Below are positions 36,508-46,891 of a stretch of DNA of 64,000 bases, piece by piece (the stretch's first letter is position 1; each line of letters begins with the position of its first letter). Source of the stretch: Rhizobium oryziradicis. GTDB taxonomy: Bacteria > Pseudomonadota > Alphaproteobacteria > Rhizobiales > Rhizobiaceae. A program made the translations under genes and the position numbers. The notes beneath the pieces are model-generated. The model had not been told where the DNA came from. It made no database searches and saw nothing but the letters and a program-made list of their open reading frames with translations. The stretch is from assembly GCF_001939045.1 (NCBI RefSeq), contig NZ_MKIM01000024.1, positions 144,933-208,932 of the forward strand, given 5' to 3'.

Positions 36508-36556
36508 GAGTTTGTCTATTCGGGAAAACCGGATTCCACTTTTCCCTGACAAACTC
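36508..36556 (-). repeat. Family-1 palindromic repeat, copy 1c
   Basis: Outer arms GAGTTTGTC (36508-36516) and GACAAACTC (36548-36556), core GGGAAAAGTGGAATCCGG on the minus strand. The outermost base is also part of the stop codon of the CoxF-like ORF, so the element begins exactly at the end of that gene. Confidence 0.8.
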
Positions 36557-36699
36557 TAATGCCCCATCATGCCGCTCATCTTCGCCATGGTCATCAGGTA
36601 AAACAGCACCACCAATCCGGCCAGCACCAAGCCAAGAGCAATGTTGCGGCTGCGTCTGGATTTCTTCTGCGCTTCTGTCAGCTTCACGGTTTCCATCAT
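36556..36699 (-). CDS. Small CoxF-like membrane protein of the oxidase cluster
   Basis: 47 aa from ATG 36699 with AGGAG upstream. A basic N-terminus ([12 protein letters not shown]) followed by one TM helix ([19 protein letters not shown]) and a Met-rich end with a final His ([10 protein letters not shown]). Start overlaps the ctaB stop by ATGA. Similar tiny ORFs (CoxF or hypothetical) lie between ctaB and ctaG in other alphaproteobacteria. The Met/His tail might bind copper, given the neighbouring chaperone, but that is speculation. Confidence 0.8.
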   Translation of the reverse strand: MMETVKLTEAQKKSRRSRNIALGLVLAGLVVLFYLMTMAKMSGMMGH

Positions 36700-37652
36700 A
36701 GGGCTCCTGCCAGATGCGTTGCGGCACCCATGGCGTAATGATCAATCAACAGGGCAGAGAAAATCGCAAACAGATAAAAAATTGAATAGGCAAACATTTT
36801 CCGCGCCGATGACATACGCTGATCATCCGCAGGCATCCGCCACACGGCCACGGAATAGCCGATAAAAACCACACTCAAAACGGCAGCGACCAGACCATAC
36901 CAGATCGAGGCGAGCCCTGTGAATGTCGGTGCGACCGCAAACACACCTGTCAAAACCGCATAGACAAAAATCTGGCGCTTGGTGGAGGGAATGCCGACCA
37001 CATTTGGCATCATTGGCACACCAACCGAGCCATAATCCCCCATTTTGAACAGAGCGAGCGCCCAAAAATGCGCAGGCGTCCACAAGAAGATAATCATGAA
37101 CAAGATGACGCTGTCGAGCGACACACCGCCCGTCACACACGCCCAGCCGATCATGGGTGGAAAAGCACCGGATGCCCCGCCAATCACGATGTTTTGGGGG
37201 GTCGAGCGCTTCAGCCACATGGTGTAGACCACGGCATAGAAGAAAATGGTGAAGGCCAGAAAGCCGGCAGAGAACCAATTGACGGTCAGGCCAAGAATGG
37301 CAACCGAAAACACCGACAGGGTAATGCCAAAGGCCAGCGCCTCGGGACGGCGAATACGTCCTGCGGGGATCGGGCGTTTTGCCGTGCGGGTCATCACGGC
37401 ATCAATATCGGAATCATACCACATATTGAGTGCGCCGGAGGCACCGGCACCCACCGCAATGCACAGAACGGCAATGGCTGCCAAAATTGGATTCAATGTT
37501 CCAGGAGCCAGAACCAGACCGGCAAAAGCCGTGAACACCACAAGCGACATGACGCGCGGCTTAAGCAACGCGAAAAAATCCCGTGCACTGGCTTCCGAAA
37601 GAGACGTGTCCCCCTCTACGCCGAGAATATCACTATCGTTGATGGCTGCCAT
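36696..37652 (-). CDS. ctaB: Protoheme IX farnesyltransferase (heme O synthase)
   Basis: 318 aa from ATG 37652, a UbiA-type prenyltransferase with eight or nine TM helices. Motifs: [21 protein letters not shown], first Asp-rich loop [25 protein letters not shown] (N-x3-D-x-x-x-D), second loop [16 protein letters not shown]. Attaches farnesyl to heme b to make heme O, a precursor of heme a for CtaD. The start at 37679 would add nine residues; CAGGACAGGAC just ahead of 37652 supports the shorter form. Confidence 0.96.
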   Translation of the reverse strand: MAAINDSDILGVEGDTSLSEASARDFFALLKPRVMSLVVFTAFAGLVLAPGTLNPILAAIAVLCIAVGAGASGALNMWYDSDIDAVMTRTAKRPIPAGRIRRPEALAFGITLSVFSVAILGLTVNWFSAGFLAFTIFFYAVVYTMWLKRSTPQNIVIGGASGAFPPMIGWACVTGGVSLDSVILFMIIFLWTPAHFWALALFKMGDYGSVGVPMMPNVVGIPSTKRQIFVYAVLTGVFAVAPTFTGLASIWYGLVAAVLSVVFIGYSVAVWRMPADDQRMSSARKMFAYSIFYLFAIFSALLIDHYAMGAATHLAGAL

Positions 37653-37699
37653 GTCCTGTCCTGACTGTTGTTTCGTCAACGCCGTGTCCGCTTTTTTGC

Positions 37700-37746
37700 G
37701 TTTGTCTTGTCAGGAAAACCGGGCTCCACTTTTCCCTGACACACTC
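37700..37746 (-). repeat. Family-1 palindromic repeat, copy 1d
   Basis: GTCAGGAAAA (37709-37718) pairs with TTTTCCCTGAC (37730-37740) with one bulge; the core reads GTGGAGCCCGG on the minus strand. Lies about 29 nt past the ctaD stop, in the ctaD-ctaB gap. Confidence 0.75.
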
Positions 37747-37774
37747 TTAACCACGGCGTTGACGACTTATTCTA

Positions 37775-40350
<2,576 letters not shown>

Positions 40351-41011
40351 GGCTGGCTCTCCTCCCACGTTTGACCCAAATCAATGGCAAACGCTCGATC
40401 CCTGATATGATGCTAATTTAAAATCACAATTCCAACAAATTCGCAACACACACAAGTGATGAGTGAGGCGGGTTTTCGGATTCTCCAAGCAATCTATCCG
40501 CTTTTCCAAGGCCCATCGCTTTTTCAAGCAAACACAACCTCGTATTTGCAAAACTATCACACCTCACCACATCACGTAAGCGGCTATTATGATGGGACAT
40601 TCCAATCAAAGAAGAATGCCGTGCACGCACGCATCAGAGAGCGTTTATCCCGAGCACTATGGATCGCTCGGATATTAAAGTCGTTTTCAAACTACAAAGT
40701 GCACCGCCAATGATGGACATCTTGCCGTTTTGAGGCTGAGCCCTTTGCAAGGGAGAGACGATTTGTCGCAAGCCGCAAAGATCAGTGACCTTCCCTTGGC
40801 CAGAGCATGCGGGAGCGGTCCCAATTATGCCTCACTCGACTGGAAAAGAGAGGTATGCGGCGATGGTTTGCCCTCTTGATATTGGAAAAACCAGATAGAT
40901 TGGGTTTGTTTCAGTGATGATCGCACGTTTCATGGTGCGCAAAGCGCAGACAGGTGTTAAGTGCAAACGCTGACGACAATTGGCAGATTGAACAAAGTTC
41001 CAGAGGTTTCC
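40351..41011. other. 661-bp divergent intergenic region between ctaC and ialB-like gene
   Basis: Should contain the promoters for the oxidase operon (minus) and the IalB-type gene (plus), but I cannot assign -10/-35 elements with confidence. An 85-codon plus-strand frame (40456-40713) has no ribosome site or family resemblance and is not called. No repeat element is seen. Confidence 0.5.
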
Positions 41012-41536
41012 ATGGGTTTCCAAAGAGTGTTGCGGGCCGGGCTTTTTGCGGCGGCAGTTGGTGCAGCTTTGCTGCCAGGCTTTGCAATGGCACAACAACC
41101 ACAGGCCGGCACTGTTCGCTCCAGCCATGGCGCATGGTCTATTGTCTGCGACACGCCAGCGGGCACATCGCAAGAACAATGTGCGCTGATGCAAAATGTG
41201 ATTGCCGATGATCGGCCAGAAATTGGTCTCTCGGTTGTGGTGCTTAAAACAGCAGACCGCAAAGCACGTATCCTGCGCATTCTGGCACCCTTGGGCGTTT
41301 TGCTCAAAGATGGCATGGACCTGTTTATCGACAATAACAAAGTCGGCACAGCAAATTTCACCCGCTGCTTTGCAGAGGGCTGCTATGTGGAAGTGGAAAT
41401 CGACGATCAATTGATGAAGATTTTACGCTCCGGCAAAAACGCAGTCTTTGCCGTGCGGGAATCATCTGATCAGGATCGGGTTGGCATTCCGGTGGCGCTG
41501 AGCGGTTTTGCCGAAGGCTATGACGCGCTGCCATAA
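41012..41536 (+). CDS. Invasion-associated locus B (IalB) family protein
   Basis: 174 aa from ATG 41012 (MGFQRVLRAGLFAAA), with GAGG ahead. Signal peptide to about residue 28 (LPGFAMAQ). IalB pattern: SSHGAWSIVCDTP near the N-terminus, QCALMQNV, and later NFTRCFAEGCYVEVEID with a Cys pair that probably forms a disulfide. In Bartonella IalB helps erythrocyte invasion; free-living rhizobia carry homologues of unknown periplasmic function. Upstream in-frame codons from 40961 lack a signal and are not used. Confidence 0.87.
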   Translation: MGFQRVLRAGLFAAAVGAALLPGFAMAQQPQAGTVRSSHGAWSIVCDTPAGTSQEQCALMQNVIADDRPEIGLSVVVLKTADRKARILRILAPLGVLLKDGMDLFIDNNKVGTANFTRCFAEGCYVEVEIDDQLMKILRSGKNAVFAVRESSDQDRVGIPVALSGFAEGYDALP

Positions 41537-41558
41537 ACCTCGTTTGCGCCCTTACCCC

Positions 41559-41591
41559 GTGTCTCGTCTTGTTGAAGTGTCTCGCCTTGTT
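41559..41591 (+). repeat. Short direct repeat between ialB-like gene and tldD
   Basis: GTGTCTCGTCTTGTT (41559-41573) and GTGTCTCGCCTTGTT (41577-41591), 14 of 15 bases identical at an 18-bp period. Could be an operator or simply a small duplication. Confidence 0.5.
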
Positions 41592-41694
41592 CCTTGAGCA
41601 AACCGAGACTACATGAAGCAGCAAATACAGTGCGACAGCGCAGCTTTGTCAGCCATGGTTGGCAAGCAATGCTGTATTGCCGAAGGAGAACCCT

Positions 41695-43110
41695 ATGAAC
41701 ACCGACCTCTTGAGCCTGTTTGACTGCGACGAGCATACCCTGACAAAAACCGTCGCCGAGGCGCTGAAGGGCTCGGATGATGGCGAATTGTATATCGAGC
41801 ATGCGCAGGCCGAATCACTCTCCTTCGATAATGGTCGCCTGAAGGGCGGCAGCTTTAACACCGATCAAGGTTTTGGCCTGCGCGCCGTGGCTGGCGAAGC
41901 CGTTGGCTATGCCCATTCGGGCGAGTTGTCGCAAAGCGCGCTTAGTCGCGCCGCCGATGCGGTCGGCGCTGTTACCCACGGCCACAGCGGCTCTTATGCC
42001 AGCGCGCCACAGCGCACCAATGCCAAGCTCTATGGTGATGGCAACCCGATTGGCAGCCCGAGCTTTGAAGAAAAAGTGGCGCTGCTGTCGGATATCGATG
42101 CCTATCTGCGTGCCAAGGATTCCAAGGTGCGGCAAGTGTCCGCCTCCATTGCCGCCAGCTGGCAGGTGGTGGAAATTCTGCGGGCCGATGGCCACCGCGT
42201 GCGCGACGTGCGCCCGATGACCCGGCTGAATATTTCGGTGATCACCGGGCAAGGTGATCGCCAGGAAACTGGCTCATTCGGCTTTGGCGGCCGCATGGGC
42301 TTTGATGATTTTCTCAACACCGAGAGCTGGAAAGCCGGAGCCGATGATGCGCTGCGCCAATCCTTGATCAACCTGGAAGCGATTGAAGCGCCTGCGGGCA
42401 CCATGGATATTGTGCTGGGCAATGGCTGGCCGGGCGTGATGCTGCATGAAGCCGTGGGCCACGGTCTGGAAGGCGATTTCAACCGCAAAAGAACCTCGGC
42501 CTTTGCCGGTCTGATGGGTGAGATGGTGGCCTCCCCGGGCGTCACGGTGGTGGATGACGGCACGATCAATGACCGCCGTGGCTCGCTGACCGTGGATGAT
42601 GAAGGCACGCCCTCGGGCTACAATGTGTTGATCGAAAATGGTCGTCTGGTTGGCTATATGCAAGACCGCCAGAATGCCCGGTTGATGGGCATGAAGCCCA
42701 CCGGCAATGGTCGCCGCCAGGGATATGCCCACCAGCCGATGCCCCGCATGACCAACACCTATATGTTGTCTGGCGACAAAACACCTGAAGAAATCATCGC
42801 ATCCGTCAAGAAGGGCATTTACGCCGTGTCTTTTGGTGGGGGCCAGGTGGATATCACCTCTGGCAAATTCGTGTTTGGCTGCACCGAAGCCTATATGATT
42901 GAAAACGGCAAATTGGGCGCACCTGTGAAGGGTGCCATGCTGATTGGCAATGGACCAGAAGCGATGAAGCGCGTGTCGATGACTGGCAATGACATGAAGC
43001 TCGACACCGGCATTGGCAATTGCGGCAAGGCCGGACAATGGGTGCCCGTGGGCGTTGGCCAGCCGCATTTGCGCATGGATCAGGTGACGGTGGGCGGCAC
43101 GAAGACGTAA
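41695..43110 (+). CDS. tldD: Metalloprotease TldD
   Basis: 471 aa from ATG 41695 with AAGGAG. Zinc motif H-E-x3-H in MLHEAVGHGLEGDFNRK, the C-terminal Cys ligand in KFVFGCTEAYMIENGKLG, and family segments SYASAPQRT, DDEGTPSGYNVLIENGRLVGYMQD and GNGRRQGYAHQPMPRMTNTYM. TldD works with TldE (PmbA) as a cytoplasmic heterodimer that digests unfolded peptides, such as microcin precursors. No tldE is in this window. The GrpB-HAD gene starts 8 nt behind, presumably in the same transcript. Confidence 0.96.
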   Translation: MNTDLLSLFDCDEHTLTKTVAEALKGSDDGELYIEHAQAESLSFDNGRLKGGSFNTDQGFGLRAVAGEAVGYAHSGELSQSALSRAADAVGAVTHGHSGSYASAPQRTNAKLYGDGNPIGSPSFEEKVALLSDIDAYLRAKDSKVRQVSASIAASWQVVEILRADGHRVRDVRPMTRLNISVITGQGDRQETGSFGFGGRMGFDDFLNTESWKAGADDALRQSLINLEAIEAPAGTMDIVLGNGWPGVMLHEAVGHGLEGDFNRKRTSAFAGLMGEMVASPGVTVVDDGTINDRRGSLTVDDEGTPSGYNVLIENGRLVGYMQDRQNARLMGMKPTGNGRRQGYAHQPMPRMTNTYMLSGDKTPEEIIASVKKGIYAVSFGGGQVDITSGKFVFGCTEAYMIENGKLGAPVKGAMLIGNGPEAMKRVSMTGNDMKLDTGIGNCGKAGQWVPVGVGQPHLRMDQVTVGGTKT

Positions 43111-43118
43111 ATCCTTCC

Positions 43119-44300
43119 ATGGCCTACCGCGTTGAGATTGTTGATTATAACCGCGCCTGGCCGCAGCATTTTGCTGAGGCAGCAATACATCTCAGAGAGA
43201 TTTTGAAAGGCACCATCAGCCATATCGATCATGTGGGCAGCACCGCCGTGCCCGGACTTGCGGCCAAGCCAAAGATCGATATAGACGTCACGGTCATTGC
43301 AGGCACCAGCATCTCGGATGCATGCGAAAAGCTGGAGCGGGCGGGATATGAGCCGCGCGGTGCACGTTATGGTGATGGTGTTTTCGCGTTTCTCCTCCAC
43401 GGCAATCCGGAGGCAGGCAATCCGGGGTATCGGGTCTATCTGTGTCCACCACACTGCGAAACACATCTGAAGCGAATGATCTTTCGAGATTGTCTTCGGC
43501 AAGATACAGACGTGGCCCAAGCCTATGCTGCCTTAAAGAAGCAACTTGCTGAGCGTTACCGTTATAATGGTGACGCCTATACCGCAGCGAAGTCGGCATT
43601 CATCGCGAAAACAATTCAACGATCTGAAAGGACGCCCTCCCCCATGCTGCCTCGCCCGCCCAAAGCGGTCATCTTTGATATGGATGGCCTGATTCTCGAC
43701 AGTGAAATTCTCTATCGCAAATCGGTGATTTCAGCAGGCGAGCACAACGGGCTTTTGGTCGGGGCATCCGTCTATGAGGGCATGTTGGGGCAGCCTTGGC
43801 CGAATATTGCGCGACTGTTGAGGGACCACTATGGCGATGATTTTGATGCCGATGCGTTTCGCGTCACATGGCTGGAACATTTCGATCAGTTGATGGCGCT
43901 GGAGCTGAACCTCAAGGCGGGCGTGCTGGCGCTCTTGGATGTGCTGGACCAATATAACATTCCACGAGCGATCTGCACCTCGTCCAACCACAGCCAAGTG
44001 CAGCATCATCTTGCCGATTTTGGCATTTTGCCGCGCTTTCATCACATCATCGCCCAAGGCGATTATGCCCATGGCAAGCCAGCGCCGGATCCTTATCTCA
44101 CAGCCGCCGCAAAGCTTGGGGTCCACCCAAAGGATTGTCTGGCTCTCGAAGATTCGCACAATGGCATCCGCTCGGCTGCCAGCGCGGGCATGATGGCTGT
44201 GATGGTGCCAGATCTTCTGCCGCCATCCGATGAAATCCGGGCGATGGCCACCCTGATCATCGATGATCTTCACCAGTGCTGCCGCTTTTTTGCGGGGTAA
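43119..44300 (+). CDS. GrpB-family nucleotidyltransferase-like domain fused to HAD hydrolase
   Basis: 393 aa in one continuous frame. Residues 1-165 are a GrpB/UPF0157 domain with the nucleotidyltransferase-like HVGSTAVPGLAAKPKIDIDV motif and GYRVYLCPPHCETHLKRMIFRD. Residues 180-393 are a HAD domain: FDMDGLILDSE (nucleophile D187), CTSSNHSQ, KPAPDPYL, LEDSHNGIRSA, like beta-phosphoglucomutases. The linker has an internal ATG (43644, residue 176) with GAAAGGAC 12 nt upstream, so HAD may also be made separately. I know both domains mostly as separate proteins. The alternative, two genes merged by loss of a stop codon, is discussed as a finding. Confidence 0.82.
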   Translation: MAYRVEIVDYNRAWPQHFAEAAIHLREILKGTISHIDHVGSTAVPGLAAKPKIDIDVTVIAGTSISDACEKLERAGYEPRGARYGDGVFAFLLHGNPEAGNPGYRVYLCPPHCETHLKRMIFRDCLRQDTDVAQAYAALKKQLAERYRYNGDAYTAAKSAFIAKTIQRSERTPSPMLPRPPKAVIFDMDGLILDSEILYRKSVISAGEHNGLLVGASVYEGMLGQPWPNIARLLRDHYGDDFDADAFRVTWLEHFDQLMALELNLKAGVLALLDVLDQYNIPRAICTSSNHSQVQHHLADFGILPRFHHIIAQGDYAHGKPAPDPYLTAAAKLGVHPKDCLALEDSHNGIRSAASAGMMAVMVPDLLPPSDEIRAMATLIIDDLHQCCRFFAG

Positions 44301-44307
44301 TGGCCTC

Positions 44308-44610
44308 TCAGGCGGGGGTAAACCGCCATTTGCGCGCAATTGCCGTGCCCAGATCCAGCTGGTGATGGTGGGCAAACAACAGCACATGCCCCAATAGGTC
44401 TGCGGTTTCATCAGCCAGCAGCAGGGCGATCTCCTCCTCGCTCATGCCTTTGGAACGACTGCGGCCGCTGGAGCGGTTGGCCATTTGCAACAGCTCGCCC
44501 GCCTCTTCCATCAGTTTCAACAAAAACCAATCCGCATCGCGCTCAAACCCGTTCGCGTCAGCATATTTTTGCGATGCGGCCTCAAATTGCTGTGTCAGAG
44601 ATTCAATCAT
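44308..44610 (-). CDS. MazG-like nucleotide pyrophosphohydrolase
   Basis: 100 aa from ATG 44610 (MIESLTQQFE), TGGAGAA ahead. All-alpha NTP pyrophosphatase motif E-E-x-x-E (KLMEEAGELL) followed by E-x-x-D in LLADETADLLGHVLLFAHHH, which bind Mg2+. Hydrolyses a nucleoside or phosphoribosyl triphosphate to the monophosphate; substrate not predictable. The ATG at 44622 overlaps the ribosome site and is unlikely. Convergent with the GrpB-HAD gene (7 nt apart). The carboxypeptidase upstream ends in a terminator, so it is likely expressed alone. Confidence 0.82.
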   Translation of the reverse strand: MIESLTQQFEAASQKYADANGFERDADWFLLKLMEEAGELLQMANRSSGRSRSKGMSEEEIALLLADETADLLGHVLLFAHHHQLDLGTAIARKWRFTPA

Positions 44611-44676
44611 ATTGTTCTCCATTTGTTCTTGACTTTGTCGCGCATTTTCGCAAGATTGTCTAGCAGGAAAACACGT

Positions 44677-44719
44677 AAAAAACGAAGGCCTGTCCGGCTC
44701 AATAAAAACCAGACAGGCC
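44677..44719 (-). terminator. Terminator after the D,D-carboxypeptidase
   Basis: Minus strand: GGCCTGTC and GACAGGCC pair around a 17-nt loop, followed by TTCGTTTTTTAC. Confidence 0.78.
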
Positions 44720-44747
44720 GCAACAGAGAAGGAACAATGAGAATGCC

Positions 44748-46058
44748 TTAGCCGCGTGCAGGCATCAACACGCAATCATAGCTGCTTTTGACCAGACGCT
44801 CACAGGCGTTTTGCGCGTCGTCTTTGTTGGGAAAGCCGGTAAAGCGGGCGCGGTAGACGGTCGATCCATTGTGCGTATAGGCCTCAGTATAAATATCACG
44901 CTCGGCCAAGGGACCGCCGATCTTGTCACGGATCGATTGCAGCAGGCTCATGGCTTTTTCTGCGCTGGGTGCGGCTGCAATCTGGATCTGCCATTCGCCG
45001 TCGCGGTTCAATGGAATTGGCTTCAAGGGGCGTGGGTGAGCGGCGTGGGCAACGGAGCCGGTGATCATGGCTTCTGTTGCAGCAGCAGCGCTGTTGCTGG
45101 AGCCGCCTGCGTAGGCATTGCCAAAGCGCGATCCAAGGATGGGTGCGTCAGCGTCGGCAACGGTGATGGTCTCTGAACGACCAACGGGCTTTGGAATATT
45201 GCCGCTGGCCTGAGCAATGATGATGGGAGCCGTTGGTGTGGCGCTGGCAATCAGAGCATTGCCGCTTTGGGCTTTGGAAAGGTTGGCGGTGATGAGCTTG
45301 GCCATCAAATTATCGCGGCTGGCGGCGGTGCGACCACCCATGACAACGCCGATCACCCGGCGATCGCCATCGGAATAGGCGCTGACCAGATTGAAACCGG
45401 AGGCGTCTGTATAGCCTGTCTTGATCCCATCGATGCCCTTGAGGCGATACATGAGATTGTTGTGGCCATTGATGGTGCGGCCACGAAAATTAAAGGAGCG
45501 CGTGGCAAACAGGTGATATTCGCGCGGGAAATCGCGCAACAGCGCCACGGCCAGTGTCGACATATCGCGCGCGGTGGTAATCTGGCGGGTGTCTGGCAGG
45601 CCGGATGCATTAACAAAGGTGGTGTTGGGCATGCCGAGCTGACGGGCCTTTGCCGTCATCATGGCTGCAAAGCCTTCCTCAGTGCCACCCATTTTTTCGG
45701 CAAGAGCGGCGGCAGAATCATTGGCCGACAGCGTGATCATGCTCAGCACGGCTTCGCGCACAGTGATCTGATCGCCTGCCTTCACCCGCAATTTGGTGGG
45801 ATGCTGGCGCGATGCATGTTGGGAAAACGGCACCGGGCTATCCCAGCTCAGCGCACCACGACGAATGGCATCAAATGCCATGTAGATAGTCATCATTTTG
45901 GTGAGGGAGGCGGGGTGGTTCAAAACATCGGCATTTTCCGAGAAAAGAACGCGGCCGGTTCGTGCATCAAGAAGAAACTGAGCACCGCCAGCCGATGCTG
46001 ATGTTGCGATTGCGCTCATCGACAAAAACATCAAAAGCGCGACCAAGATCCTGTTCAT
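44748..46058 (-). CDS. D-alanyl-D-alanine carboxypeptidase with C-terminal SPOR domain
   Basis: 436 aa from ATG 46058 (MNRILVALLMF). Signal peptide to ASA near residue 23. Serine penicillin-binding-protein motifs of the S11 family: S-L-T-K at 51-54, S-A-N in ITLSANDSAAALAEKMGG, K-T-G in GIDGIKTGYTDASGFN. After a low-complexity linker (about 285-350) a SPOR domain (EWQIQIAAAPSAEKAMSLLQSIRDKI...VYRARFTGFPNKDDAQNACERL) should bind denuded glycan at the division site. Trims pentapeptide stems in the periplasm. An ATG at 46091 adds 11 residues before the signal and is unlikely. Confidence 0.93.
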   Translation of the reverse strand: MNRILVALLMFLSMSAIATSASAGGAQFLLDARTGRVLFSENADVLNHPASLTKMMTIYMAFDAIRRGALSWDSPVPFSQHASRQHPTKLRVKAGDQITVREAVLSMITLSANDSAAALAEKMGGTEEGFAAMMTAKARQLGMPNTTFVNASGLPDTRQITTARDMSTLAVALLRDFPREYHLFATRSFNFRGRTINGHNNLMYRLKGIDGIKTGYTDASGFNLVSAYSDGDRRVIGVVMGGRTAASRDNLMAKLITANLSKAQSGNALIASATPTAPIIIAQASGNIPKPVGRSETITVADADAPILGSRFGNAYAGGSSNSAAAATEAMITGSVAHAAHPRPLKPIPLNRDGEWQIQIAAAPSAEKAMSLLQSIRDKIGGPLAERDIYTEAYTHNGSTVYRARFTGFPNKDDAQNACERLVKSSYDCVLMPARG

Positions 46059-46139
46059 ACGGACTCCGAACTGACGACTGTAAAGCTTCACTAATGGACC
46101 TCAAGTATCTCAACAAGCCGAAATGCTACACCCACCTCA

Positions 46140-46189
46140 CGACGTTGAGGTTTGATGCATCTCAAACGGTGCACCAAACCTCAACGTCG
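46140..46189. repeat. Perfect 15-bp inverted repeat
   Basis: CGACGTTGAGGTTTG (46140-46154) and CAAACCTCAACGTCG (46175-46189), separated by 20 nt. Lies in the 264-bp gap between soxR (stop 46323) and the carboxypeptidase start (46058), both minus. A second, imperfect hairpin (CCTCAAACCG/CGGTTTCAGG, about 46208-46231) sits beside it. May be a terminator for soxR lacking a T-run, or a regulatory or repeat structure. Confidence 0.7.
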
Positions 46190-46322
46190 CAGCTGATCTC
46201 TCCTGCGCAATGCGCACCTCAAACCGATTCCGGTTTCAGGCGTGTCGCAGTAGCCCCAAAATGAGGCAGGAATAGTTCAACGCCATCATCTTGCCCAATA
46301 TCATTAACGAAGAGTTGCGCAA

Positions 46323-46805
46323 TTATGGCAACTCTGTGGAATCTGATGGGTTTCCCGATCCGTTCTCACAGCTTTCCACCAGTAAAACGGCGCCGCTTCC
46401 TCTTTGCCCTGCCTGGTCGTTGGAATTGAAGATGCTGCAATGCGTCATCGACAGGCAACCACAGCCAATACAGCTGCCCAGATCATCGCGCAACCTGCTC
46501 AACAGACGGATCCGCTGATCCAATGTTTCAGCCCAGCTGGACGCCATTTTTCTCCAATCCTCTTTCGAGGGCGTGGTGCCTTTGGGCAGACCCGCCAGCA
46601 GATTTGCCACCTCGGCGAGCGGAATGCCCAACACCAAAGCCGCGCGGATAATTGCCACCCGCCGCAACACATCGCGATCATACCGCCTTTGATTGCCAGA
46701 GGTGCGATGCGACGAGATCAGCCCCTTGCGCTCATAGAAATGCAGGGCTGAGACCGCAACCCCGCTGCGTCGGGCCACCTCCCCCACTGTCAGACCGATC
46801 ATCAT
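46323..46805 (-). CDS. soxR: Redox-sensitive regulator SoxR
   Basis: 160 aa. MerR-type N-terminal helix-turn-helix (LTVGEVARRSGVAVSALHFYERKGLI), dimerisation helix, then the SoxR-specific [2Fe-2S] cluster CIGCGCLSMTHC (Cys 112, 115, 117, 123). The oxidised cluster turns the protein into an activator. In non-enteric bacteria SoxR answers redox-cycling compounds and directly controls exporters. ATG 46805 has GAGGG upstream. Transcribed away from an MFS gene with a SoxR box between them. The C-terminal 30 residues are polar and variable. Confidence 0.95.
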   Translation of the reverse strand: MMIGLTVGEVARRSGVAVSALHFYERKGLISSHRTSGNQRRYDRDVLRRVAIIRAALVLGIPLAEVANLLAGLPKGTTPSKEDWRKMASSWAETLDQRIRLLSRLRDDLGSCIGCGCLSMTHCSIFNSNDQAGQRGSGAVLLVESCENGSGNPSDSTELP

Positions 46806-46821
46806 GTCATTTTCCCTCTTT

Positions 46822-46841
46822 ACCTTAACTTAAGTTGAGGT
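46822..46841 (+). promoter_or_regulatory. SoxR box in the soxR-MFS intergenic region
   Basis: ACCTTAACTTAAGTTGAGGT is an almost perfect palindrome closely matching the known SoxR operator (CCTCAAGTTAACTTGAGG). On the plus strand it sits between a TTTACC -35-like hexamer (46819-46824) and TAGCGT (46844-46849) with the 19-bp spacing typical of MerR-type promoters, so the activated promoter should face the MFS gene. Confidence 0.88.
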
Positions 46842-46891
46842 TGTAGCGTAGCGAACAGTGATATGTCACGACCAGATTTGAGGAAAATTTT

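Noticed and set aside
40456-40713. 85-codon plus-strand frame upstream of ctaC
   Set aside because: No ribosome site or family resemblance; region more likely holds promoters.
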